A stretch of 64,000 bases of DNA from Siniperca chuatsi (lineage: Eukaryota; Chordata; Actinopteri; Centrarchiformes; Sinipercidae). The stretch covers positions 13,081,001-13,145,000 of the forward strand of contig NC_058042.1 of assembly GCF_020085105.1 (NCBI RefSeq), in the 5' to 3' direction. The notes under the pieces are model-generated. The model saw only the letters and a list, made by a program, of their open reading frames with translations, was not told the origin of the DNA and ran no database searches. The first letter of the stretch is position 1. Each line of letters begins with the position of its first letter. Shown one piece after another: positions 11,318 to 22,931 of the stretch. Made by a program: the position numbers and the translations under genes.

Positions 11318-12966
11318 CAGGCCTGAAGGACAGAAATCAATACTGTATCATATTGTGACACCATCCAGACCACACCATTGAAGAAGCAACCAAAATTTTG
11401 AAAGGGTCTGACTTTCAGTCATATTTTGGAATCTTCTTTCATTTTTGTTTTATAACACAAATGTATTTCACATTTTGTTAAAGGGATATTTTTTCCCTTT
11501 TCTGCTTAAAAACTAATAAACTAGATTATGTATTTCAGTTTCACATGGTGGCTCAAGTATTGTGACAATATTGAATTTGAAGGTTTTTCTGTCTAATCAA
11601 ATGTAAAAATATGTGAAGAGAAGTGAAAACAAATCTCTACAAATAATACACAAACAAATAATACACAAAATGGTTGGTTGCATAAGTATTTACCCTCTTT
11701 ATTGTAAATTGTGTATTAGGTTGAATGGAGATCACCTGTTTGTATTTAAAGTGTAACAAGTGATTATTAATCTGGAATTCCAATTGCTGATTTTTATATT
11801 TGCTGGTAAAATTTACTTTAAGCCAAATTAATAGAATCAAAAAGATAAAAATATGAGACAAAAGACCATAAAAACAAACAATGGAAAGAATATGGCACAA
11901 CTGTAAATCTAAGTAGAGCACAATTTGAGTCTGTGCTTCTGAGAGACCTTTTGCAACTTTAAAACACTGGCAGGTTTCCATGGCTGGGATTAGTGATGCT
12001 GTGTGCATATAGCAACTGTTGCTATGGTACATCAATAACTGTTCTCTAATTTGTTGCAGCAACATTTACACTTATGTTATATTCATTTTCTTGTCTGCCT
12101 TTTTCTTTTCTTGCCTGTAAAATTCAACAATTACATTTCCCATTAGCTTTTCATAGCACCTCACCTGCTGTCTGAGAAATTAACGTACAATATATTTTAT
12201 TTGTCTCCGTCATAATCTCAAGATGTTCAGATTTTACCAGCCAATACAGTATCTTAGAATACGAACAAATAAACACCATTATCATGCTTCACGTTTCCAG
12301 AAAGACTGATAGACTGAAAATAGTCGTCTATTAGAAAATGCATGTCAATATCAATATCCTGCAGAATCACAATCACATGAACCCAAAATGGCTTCAATCC
12401 ACTGCATGGTCTTCAGTTCAGTGAGTTTCTTTTGCCCTGTGTTTCACCTCACAGGTAGCCTTCTCACCATGGCGTTTTAACCATGCTGGATTTGTTTTTC
12501 CTCCCAGTGAAGGCAGCCGTGTTTGCCTAAACGTTAATGAAGTTTTACTATACATTTACTTGGGGGGGCATATTCATAACTCTATCTGGTATTTGGACGT
12601 GGTATGTAATAGCCTGAGAGGAGCTGCCTGACAAGCACAACTCCGGAAGATGTTTTTGGATTAACGCATGCGCGTTGTGCACTGAACCGTTCGAAACAGC
12701 AGCGCGAAAAGTAGCTCGGCCGCTGTGAGGAACTTGTCTAGTTTGCGATTTTATGCGCATAGATGTGTGCTACATTTGTGTCTTAACGTTATATAACTTG
12801 TTTTAGATCTTAATTTGTACACAAAGAAAGATGTTTGTTGTTGCTTCTACCAGTGTCTTATTTACGTTAGCTTAACCAGACGTTATTACATTGCGTTACA
12901 TTAACGTTAGCTACATTTGCTATATATTTACTTTATCGTTAACTACGTTAACGTTAGCTAGCAGAT
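11318..12966. other. Intergenic region mrpl16-cenpq
   Basis: The mrpl16 3' UTR probably ends after the AATAAA at 11515-11520. Sequence at about 11650-11730 (TGCATAAGTATTTACCC) resembles a common fish DNA-transposon remnant. A 142-codon minus-strand open frame at 11637-12065 is low-complexity and unrecognised. The last ~300 bp before 12967 are relatively CG-containing (e.g. GCATGCGCG near 12667) and likely hold the cenpq promoter. Confidence 0.4.
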
Positions 12967-15900
12967 ATGAAGCCCGTGCGAGGTTCTAACCGGGCCGCAT
13001 CAAAAGCACCTAACTTGAAAAAGAAGAACAAATCAGATCAGACGACGAAACAACAAGCAACAGAGCATCAGGTGAGAAAAGGTAGCGTTAAACACTCCAG
13101 CTGATGTAGACTCCATGTCGGCATTGTTCTGTCAGCCTCTGGTTAATTTTTTTTTACCCAACGTTGCTTCACACGGTTTAATAATGTTTTTATAGGACCC
13201 GGGACGCAGTGACAATAACCATGGCAAGAGCACCCACCCAAAACCAGCACAGAAGAGGAAAGGTTAGAACAGCCCACGGTGTCCTGCCTCTTCAGATGTA
13301 TGAATATGAGATCATGTAGGGATAATGATGCAGCATACATAATGTTTTCTTGTGTTGCTCCGGTTTGTGTCCTGAAAAGCTGAAGGCTCATCTTCCATTC
13401 TTAACAAAGTCAAAGGTCAGGAAAACTGGAAGCTGATACCGGGGTCCTCCATCACTGCTGTGGAGAACATAATGGACTTGTCAATACTGTGAGTTTCACT
13501 GTGTTCATTTACAGCTGAACACTTTTACCTGCTTATTACCTGCTCAGCTGTTGTTACTCTGAAAAGCAGCATGTCCTTATTTATGCCACTTTATTAAGTA
13601 CACCTGTAAAATCTAATGCAATCCAATACAACAGCTCAGCCATACATTCTACATTTTCACAGATAGCAATAGCTATGGGAAAACCAGTTAAGAGACCATT
13701 CCAGTAGTCCACCCTACTGGAAATAAACACGTGGATGAGCTTGTCTTGGTCATTTTGGGACACCAAACCCTTGAGTCAGGCTATATTTTTAAGGTGATAA
13801 AAGGCTGTCTTAGTGATTGTTTTGATATGGCTGGTGAAAATGAGATCTGAGTCTATTAGTACGCCAAGATTTCGGACTTGGTCTTTAGTTTTTAGAGCTC
13901 AAGAGTTGAGTTGCTTACTAATACTAATTCTCTTTTCTGTGTTGCCAAACACAATAATCTCTGTTTTATCCTTATTTAATTTAAGAAAATTTTGGCTAAT
14001 CCAATCATCTATCTGCTCTAGACATTGACAGTGAGTCTGTTGGGCTGAAATCATCTGGTGAGAGAGCCAGATATATCTGAGTATCATGCATAACTATGGT
14101 AATCAATGTTGTTGTTCTGAAGAATTTGGCCCAACGGCAGTATGTGAATATTAAACAGGAGAGGTCCGAGAACTGATCCCTGGGGGATTTCCGCATGTTA
14201 TAGCCACTCTATCAGATTCATAACTGCCAATGGTAAAGTAACTCCAGCTTTCTAAATAAGATCTGAGCCAATTAAGGACTGCTAAGGAGAGTCCTGCCCA
14301 ATTTTCCAACCTGTCCAGCAGTATTTTATGATCTACAGTGTCAAATGCTGCACTGAGATCTAGTAAAACCAGAACTGGTATTTTACTGGAGTCAGTATTC
14401 AGCCGTATATAATTTAACACTTTTATAAGAACTGTTTCAGTACTGTGGTGAGGTTGGAAGCCTGATTGAAATTTGGCAAAATGACCACTTGAATAAAAAA
14501 AAAAATGCTGAGTTGATTAGAAACTACTTTCTCAATTATCTTAGCTATTAAAGGAAGATTATAGTGTTCAGTTTTGTTTGACACTCTCAGAGAGGTATTC
14601 ATTCACTTAATTTCAACAAGTGGATGCGCATGCGTTGGCGCTTTAGTGTGCCCGCCAGAAGCTTTGTCTTGAACCATCATAAATTGACATTTTAGCGAGT
14701 TTTTAAGCCAAGTTTCTATGCTACACTGTTTTCCTGGCTATTGTTTTACCTATATGTTTTAACTTGGTAAAAGTTTTCAGTCATCGGATGTATGGCTGTT
14801 AAATGATTTTAAGCTGGCTGTCAACTCGATGTGGTTTACCGGAGTACCTCCACTGCTGCTAGCTCAGCTAGGTTTGTCTTTAGCCCGGTGGCTAGGCTAG
14901 CCAGTCACTTTTATTAAGGATTTTAAGCTTTTAGCACTTTTATGGACTAACTGCAAGCGTGATGGGTGAGTGTGGATCTTGTCACCTTACCGTCTCAAAG
15001 CTGAAGCAAAGTATCGCCTGCTTGGAAGCCAAGCTCAGAGAAAAAGACAAGCTCATCCTGGAGTTCTCCACTGTCGCCTTGGCCCAGGCAAAACACCTTG
15101 CAGTCCTCAGCTCCTGGCTGCGGCAACTGGAATGCGACCATCCCATCTCACTCCCCTGACTGCTCCACTCCAGAACTGGACAATGATCCCACTCTTCCGT
15201 GGCTCTGCTTCATCATCACTGGCGCCCCGGAGCATGAAGCCTTTTCAGCTAAGCCTGAAGATCCGTGGCTCCCCATGGGTGCAAAACCCAAAGCAATTGC
15301 CATTTCAACAATGGTGAGAAGGCTCCGGTGAGTTCGACAACACATCAACCGGAGCACTGTACTGTAGCCTGCAAGGGCAGACATGGTGCAAAGCGCCCGC
15401 TACCTCCTCCTTCACATTGGGACCTCCCGCTGGTCAACAGGTATGACATCCTGGATACGCAGGACTTTCCTCCATTGGAGGGACGCTCCCTTTTTCCAGC
15501 GGTCAAGTCCTCCTCCTCCTCTCGTCGCAAGTTATTGAAAGAGGCTATGATCAGGAGAAGCTCTGGAGGTCTCATTTGTCCTGAGACAGCAGCAAACACC
15601 TATGCCAAGGAGGACGCCGCACCCTCGCCGCAACAGTCCCCGGCCACGAATATCCCACAGACAGCTGATGGAACTCACTGGTCTCCACGACCATCGACTC
15701 TGCCTCCTCTGATCCCCCCAACTGCGCTAATAGTTGGAGATTCCATTGTAAGGAATATCCGTTTTGTTAATGCGCTCACACACTGCTTTCCTGGAGCTAT
15801 GACCCCTAACATCCTCGAAAAGCTCCCCGGACTTCTGGCTTCACTCCCGACGACTATCACGAAAATCATAGTCCATGTCGGCACCGATGACACCGACCTT

Positions 15901-18900
15901 CAGCAATTGGATCTGACAAAGCAGACTTCATCCGCCTCTTTGACCTGCTCAACAGCACCAGAAAGCATGCTTTCATTTCGGGTCCAATTCCTACACTGGG
16001 TCGTGTAATTGGCCGCTTTAGCATGATCCTCAGCCTTCATACCTAGCTGCAGTCTGTCTGCAGTACCCATGACATTGGTTTTATTCAAAATTTTAACCTA
16101 TACTGGGATCGTTCTTCCTTGTTTGCACGAAACGGTCTTCACACAAACAAGTCAGGTAGTCGCATGCTGGTGGCTAACCTGCAGCACGCTGTGCTGTCCT
16201 CCTCACATAGTTGACTACTTACATCACCTGTTTCCCCTCGCTCTTCTTCTTTCTCTTCTCTGCCCTCCATAAACAGCCATGCACCCTCTGATGTCACTAA
16301 CTCCCCCTTGTGGACTGATCACAGTGCTGCTATTCGGAGCGCAGATCCGTCTAGTGCTACTTTTAAAATTCCTGTGGTAATTTTGCATAGGTCCTTAATA
16401 CGAAACAGACACAGCCGACACAGCAATAATAATAATTTAATAAAGATCCGGGCCAGAACCCTACCTCCAGTCTCAACCTCAGCTCTGACCCAGCACAGAC
16501 CTTTTAAGATGGCGCTTCTCAATGTAAGATCCCTCTCTAACGAAACATTTATTTTAAATAATTTATCTCTTCTACTGATTTAGATTTCATCTTTTTAACA
16601 GAATCCTGGTTACACCCTGGTGATCACAGTCAGCTTGCTGAATTGTGCCCTCCAGATTATGACTGCTTTAGTCGCCCTAGGGATTGTGGTCATGGTGGTG
16701 GCCTTGTTACTCTATAGGAAGCATTTAACGTGTAACCTCATAGCTTGCAATGATTTTTCCTCCTTTGAAGTGCTCATGTTTAAACTTGGCGGCCCCCTCC
16801 CGGTCATATTTGCTATTATTTATCGCCCTCCTAAACCAGCTGGCTCCTTCTTGTTGAAACTCCCTGAATTTTCATCCAGTCTTGTTTTAAATTATGGTAG
16901 AATTGTTCTTTGTGGTGATTTTAATATTCATGTTGATGACTCTTCTAATGCCCTTGCTGCTGATTTTTTTTTTTTTAAATATCACTAACTCTAAGTAATA
17001 ACACTAAGTTATCCCGCTCTAAGTACACACACATCCTTAATGAGCATAGTGCCTCAAAATTCTGTACACTGTTCAGTTCTCCTGGCAATGTGTTTCCCAA
17101 TTCCTCCAACACCAACGATTTGGTTGATTCTTTTAACTACCTGTGTTCTTCAACCTTTGATCTCATAGCTCCTCTGAAAAATAGACCAAACTCAAGGACT
17201 AGAAAACAGCCATGGTTAAATGACAGTATTCGAAGCTGTAAAAGGAAATGCAGAACAGCAGAACGCAGATGGAAGAAATCAGGTCTCCAGGTCCACTTTG
17301 TGGCTATGAAAGAGTTATTACTCCTTTATAATGGGATGGTGAAGGATGCAAGAACATGCCATTTCTCTGCACTTATTTCTGTCCATCAGCACAACCCCAG
17401 ATTCCTATTTAACACTGTGGATCAGTTAGTTAACCCTGCCTCTCCTTGTGCCTCTGCTGATTGTGATGCTGATTGTGAAAAGTTTCTTTTGCACTTTGCT
17501 GGAAAGGTGGAGTTAATAAGATCTGGTATCACCCCCAACCCTGCCTTTTTGTGGATCACCCACTCAGTGATTCTTTGAGCAATTTTTCTGCTGTTACTCT
17601 GCCTGAACTCGCAGACATCATGTCTCTTATGAGAATATCCTCGAGCCCTCTGGACAAAATCCTGACTTGGTTTTTATTGGAAGTTATGGATTGTATTGCG
17701 GCCCTTTTGCTCATTATTTTTAACAGGTCGCTGTCTACTGGCTGCATCCCAGATTACTTAAAAAACGGCTTGTGTCTATCCAGTCCTAAAAAAACCTTGA
17801 TCCCACCCTCCTGGACAACCATCGTCCAATCTCCAAAATTCCAATCTAGCTTTCGTCAGCACCACAGCACTGACACAGCCCTTCTCAAAGTCACTAATGA
17901 CCTTTTAATGAATGCAGGTGCAGGCATGTGCTCTTGTGCTTAAGTGCTGCCTTTGACACAAGTGATCATGGCATTCTTTTAGATAGACTGAGGCACTGGG
18001 TGTATCTGGCACTGCACTAGACTGGTTCTCATCTTATTTGTCCAATAGGACATTCTGTGTCAGCATTAATAACTTCATGTCATCCTTTTCCCATATCAAG
18101 TACGGTGTGCCTCAAGGTTCAATTCTGGGTCCAATATTGTTCTCCTTATACATGCTTCCCTTGGGTGATGTCATCCGCAGACATGGGATTTCTTTTCATT
18201 GTTATGCGGATAAAACAAAGTTGTACCTCCCTGTCAAGCCCACTGACCTTAGTACACTGAGTTCTCTGCAGGACTGCCTGTCTGACATAAAAAATTGGAT
18301 GTCAATAAATTTTCTTCAGCTCAACTCAAATAAAACTGAAATCCTTGTTATTGGGCCCCAACACATCACTAAACACTAAATACTGCCATCTACTGGTAAC
18401 CTGTCACAACATATCAAGCCTGTTGCAAGAAATCTTGGTGTCCTGTTTGATAGCAATTTATGTTTTGAGCATCATATTACTAAGCTTGCCCAATCATGTT
18501 AATATTACCTCAGAAACATTGCAAAAGTCTGATCTATTTTAAATCTTAGTGATGCAGAAACTGTTGTACATGCTTTCTCCTTACGCCTCGATTATTATAA
18601 CAGTCTGTTCACTTGTTTTAGCTAGGCTTTTAACCAGGACCAAGAAGTACGACCACATCACAGCTGTTTTAGCCTCTTTACATTGGCTCCCTGTTTGTGT
18701 TAGGATTGATTTTAAGATCTTACTTTTAAGGCTCTTCATGACCTGGCTCCAGATTACATTTTATGAACCTTCACGTAGTTTGAGATCTTCGGGCAGGGGT
18801 CTTCTGTCTCTTCCTGAGTCCATGATGAAAACTAAGGGGGACAGAGCTTTTGCCATCAGGGCCCTGAGGCTTTGCCCGAAGAAATTAGGTTGTCTGAGTC

Positions 18901-21900
18901 AGTGATTTCTTTTAAGTTTCTTCTCAAAACACATTTTTATCGAGTAGCATATCCTGATCTTACCTGAGCTGTCTATTTTATTTTTTTAATTTATTTTTTA
19001 TTTTATCATTCACTGTGGTATTTTATTTCTTTATTTCTTTGTGAAGCACTTTGTACTTTGTTTTGATAAGTGCTCTATAAATAAAGTTTTATTATTTTTA
19101 TTATCATTTAACTATAAGTTTAACTGTAAGTTTATTATTGCTTTCATTGGTGTCGAACTGGAAGGCATTTTATGGAAAGGTGTTTCTAATGTTTTGCCTA
19201 CCGCATTTACAAACATGAGGGGAGAAGAATAGCAGAAACACATTTCACTAATAATGCAGTACAGTAGAACACCACCATTATAATGACCTCAGTAGTAAAT
19301 ATACAGTTTAACACCTCTCGGAAAGTTTTAACAAAAACTAGCCATTATAAGCTTCGTAAAGGCAGAATATGTGGCGGAGCTGTTGTACTGGATTGCATTA
19401 GATTGTATAGGTGTACCTAATAAGGTGGCTAGGGAGTGTATGTTTTGACATACGTATGTATTGTACCTAGAGCAGCTTGTTGCAGATATGTCAGTATTGG
19501 TGTATATGTCGACTGATAAGTAACAAGAAATTGCTGTACAGAAATGCAAACTAGGTTTGTGGTCATTTAGAAAAAGTGTGACCATTACATAGTTTGTTCA
19601 CCAGAGAGCACTGACATGTTGATTTTTATACCGTAAATCATCCTTCTCAGTACGTATCTTTATCACAATTTTTTAAAAAAACAAACAAAAATAACAAATC
19701 TAAGTGATCTGTGTCAAGTTGTTTGTTTATGTTACGTGTTTATGTTCACAAAGAAATTAATATTGGTTGATATATCGTTATCGGATAATTGTATCCACAT
19801 AAGCAAGCCATCAATTTTCCCCTTGACAAAAGGAGGCACTTAATTACAATTACTGCCAATGAATAGTCAAAATCAACTTTACAAAGACGTCTTTGTTCTG
19901 TTTTCACAGGGCAACTCTTGCTTTGAGGCGGACAGAGAAGAAAGAGAGCCAGGAACATCTGAACATAATGAAAAACAGGTGAGCAATGAGTCAGAAATTA
20001 AGATGTAAATACTAACACATTTAACGAATAAGAGCAAGTTAGTTATGTTGCACAGCACAGTGGGTAGTTTTTTTTTTTTTCTGGAATTATCCTCCAGTGT
20101 CTACTAATCACACAGAATACCATAATAACATGTTTTTCAGCTAGTCTTGGCTGGGTTGTAGAAAGACTACCCTTTAAAGTAAGTAAAATAATGAAGGTGT
20201 GTGATATTTGTCTATCCTGCATTTTTTTATATTGAATTTTATCGAAATTGAACATAAAACAACACATATATAGTACATAACAACCACATTTACACCCCAC
20301 CCATACAATCAGTATGCACATCATTGACATTACAGTGCATTGGGATGACAAGACAAATATTAAAAGTTACAAAGGTGAAAGATAAATAGATAATAAACAA
20401 ATATGTAAGTAAATGAAATGAGATAAAATACAGTCTCCAGTTCACTATATTGTGAGTTCAGGGCAACCAATCAGCAGCAGCCAGACCATATTATGCATCA
20501 TGTAGTGCTTGTGGCTGGGCTTATGATAGGAGTTTTCAACTCAAAGGAGGGCCTTTTTAAAAATAGGGTTTGCACCTTAAAAGTAGGGTTTTCAAGTCTG
20601 CAGGTAAGTAATCTAGAAAAGGTAACCACACCATCAAAAACACTTTTTGTTATTTTTTCACTGATATACAGTATTTCCCAAACTTTTTTAGGTTCCTTGC
20701 TCAATGTGCACAGCTCAAAGTTCCAGTGCAGAAAGAAAAGGATTTAGCTCGTTCATCTCACCGCCACCAGGAGGAGACCAAGAAGTCAGTAGTTGGAAAG
20801 AAGACTCTGAGCAGCCTGGAGGTGAGAAACACTGTAGTCTGAGGAGTCCTTAGACCCACGATTCGGATAAGGAAAAACTCCCCCAAAAACCCTATTGTGC
20901 TGAAACAATTAGTTGATTAATCGATCATTCTTTTTGATGGAAAATGTATTTGTATAAACCTGTCTTTGTTTTATTTTAACATTTTTGATAATCCATTTAT
21001 TATTTAAGTCATTTCTAAACAAAACAAAAAAAGCCAAACATTTGTTGGTTTCAGCCTCTCAAAGGTGAGACTACAATGTAACTACTATGTAGCTACCTTG
21101 AAAAAGGCATAATGTATGAGTGTAAATCAGTGTATTTAATTATCTGTAATATACATAAGTAAATGGTGTCTGTAGTTATGTTACATGATGTCTTGTTGTT
21201 TTTCTGGGTCTCCAGGAGAACTTGAGAGCTGTGGTCAGTGCTCTGGAGAAGACAGAGGAGCAGACTGTCTCTTTACAGCACACACGCACTATGCTGAGAG
21301 ACCAGGTGGAGGAGGAGGAGGAGAAAGCTAAAGAGGTGCAAAATATACACTCACACATGCCAGCATGCAGAAATAAAAATCATAAACCTTACAAAATGTC
21401 TTTGTGCTCTGAACTTTTAATATGTGGTGTTATTCCACTGGAACATTCCTACATTATTACTTTATTCTATAACTGATTGTTGATTAGTTAAAACTAGGTA
21501 GGAGTTTCTTTGTCTGTTTTCAGACATGCTTGTGAAGGACTATTTAACTTAATGTTTTCATTTGCAGGCAGGAAACACAAAGGTTTTGGTAAAATTATTG
21601 GTCTGGCTTTCTCTTTATCCATCCTTCTACTGGTCTACAGTATCCAACAGATCCTCTTTAAATCTCTACACTCAAACATGCAGACATGATATATAAAATT
21701 ATATGTTTCCATGAGAAATTCTTTGTCAAAAAAATTCACAAACGCAAAATCTGTCTTGGTATATTACTTTCATCACATAGCCATTGCCAAAACGCTCTTG
21801 GCAGACATTTTTATTGTCATAAGGTTTTCATAATTTGATTTATTAACTCTGACAAAAGTGTCTTTGAAATGTTACTACATTAAATAGGCCATTTCATTAC

Positions 21901-22931
21901 TGTAGACATCAGAATTGAGATGACCCAGGATCAGAAGTGGTAGACTGCATTTATCCACACAAATATCAGCCTGTTTGACAAAAGTGAGTCTACACACTTG
22001 TTGTTTATTAGAGTTAAACTGCATGATGTCACGTGGCTGTTATCAGTCTTGAGAAAATAGGTCTGAGCAATAAGTACGGGAAATGTCAGTCATCAGTTAG
22101 TATAATATACTTGAACCATATCAAAGCAGACATTATTCATTTACCTCAAGTATTAGATGAAGAGATAAAGTTATACTAATGCAGTCACTTTCTTCCTGGC
22201 TTTGTTCACACAGATCTTACAGATAACTGAACAAGCAGTTCTCAACCTTGCCCCCCTCCCTCCACAAAAAGATGAAACAACATTAGAGGTGAGCATGAGT
22301 CGTTCACAAAACACACTTTCACTAACTATCTATTACTATCTAGTATCTGCTTGACTTGTCCCTATTTCACAATAGCTGTTTTCATTATTAAAGGCATTCA
22401 TATTGTTCCATCACTTTTTTTTGTGAATAAGATGTGGTTAAAATTTCTGAGTAGGCACCTCTACAATGTAACAGGAAAGTCTAAACATGTTCTCTGTGTT
22501 GCAACTTCTTTGTGCCTTTCGTAAGACAGATTTCCTATTTCTTCACAATTTTACAGAGAGAATGAGACATCTGTGGTTCTGTATTGTCTGTCTTATTACA
22601 GGATAAAGCTTTGTTTTTTGTTTCAGAGAACATTTCACAAAACACTGTCATAATACTCCACATTCACTAGAAACACACAAAATCACACAGCAGTGCTTGA
22701 TGTTTTTGTTTTCCTCAGGCTCGGATGAGAAAAATTATAGCAGACAGGGACTCTGAGACCACTGCCCGGAAACTGGGAGAAATCCTGCAGAAATCAGAGG
22801 CCTCCCAGGATGCTCAGGCACTGCTTCTACAGGCACACAAACATGCTGATCAGCTCTTCAACCCTGGCTTCATCATGACCAGTGGTGCACCTTGTTCAGA
22901 CTGGAACCTTGCCAAACGTCAAAATATTTAA
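12967..22931 (+). CDS. cenpq: Centromere protein Q, complete, 8 exons
   Basis: CENP-Q is a subunit of the CENP-O/P/Q/U/R part of the constitutive centromere-associated network at the inner kinetochore. Exons are 12967-13071, 13196-13262, 13380-13488, 19910-19978, 20692-20821, 21216-21335, 22214-22288 and 22719-22931; all phases agree and give 888 nt, or 295 residues (human, as I recall, 268). The N-terminus is basic and disordered. The family signature begins at [20 protein letters not shown] (exon 3, about residue 74), continues as [18 protein letters not shown] across exons 4-5, then the acidic coiled-coil segment [13 protein letters not shown] (exon 6) and [12 protein letters not shown] (exon 7), which resemble human CENP-Q. 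Exon 8 is predicted helical. Intron 3 is 6.4 kb because of LINE insertions; other introns carry SINE and MITE scraps. Confidence 0.93.
13583..14602 (-). mobile_element. Truncated L2-type LINE, reverse transcriptase part
   Basis: On the minus strand the frames encode RT blocks in order: [56 protein letters not shown], a degraded GVPQGS block, [12 protein letters not shown] (after the YADD region), [20 protein letters not shown] and [20 protein letters not shown]. This is a non-LTR retrotransposon of the L2/CR1 group, 5'-truncated and interrupted by several frame changes. It abuts the start of the oppositely oriented LINE at about 14603. Its lower-coordinate edge carries about 65 bp (13583-13650) shared in inverted orientation with 19360-19430. 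Confidence 0.85.
14603..19105 (+). mobile_element. Near full-length L2-type LINE with esterase-like ORF1 and EN-RT ORF2
   Basis: A 5' leader at about 14603-14958 is followed by ORF1 remnants (14959-16200): a short coiled-coil-like N-terminus ([18 protein letters not shown]) and an SGNH-hydrolase-like segment with [14 protein letters not shown] and HVGTDDTDL, typical of fish L2 ORF1. ORF2 (about 16509-18905) shows an APE-type endonuclease ([33 protein letters not shown]) and a reverse transcriptase ([32 protein letters not shown], then [10 protein letters not shown]). The catalytic YADD reads YADK. Several frameshifts and stops show that it is dead. The 3' end (TAAGTGCTCTATAAATAAAG then a TTATT-rich tail, 19064-19105) is the usual L2 tail. 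It lies in sense orientation in cenpq intron 3. Confidence 0.9.
19110..19435 (-). repeat. Dispersed repeat of unknown class
   Basis: Non-coding sequence that, read on the minus strand, starts ACCTTATTAGGTACACC near 19425. Its first ~65 bp match 13583-13650 in inverted orientation and, less well, 10556-10612. This is probably an old DNA-transposon or SINE-like unit present before or beside the LINE insertions. Class uncertain. Confidence 0.5.
20846..21065. repeat. SINE scrap followed by hAT-like MITE fragment in cenpq intron 5
   Basis: 20846-20892 (GATTCGGATAAGGAAAAACT) matches the end of a common fish repeat whose beginning is seen at 39081-39193. 20899-21065 starts TGCTGAAACAATTAGTTGAT and resembles one arm of the MITE family at 40042 and 41580. 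Confidence 0.5.

Noticed and set aside
11637-12065. 142-codon open frame on the minus strand after mrpl16
   Set aside because: Low-complexity, hydrophobic and AT-driven, overlapping probable transposon-derived sequence. No family recognised.
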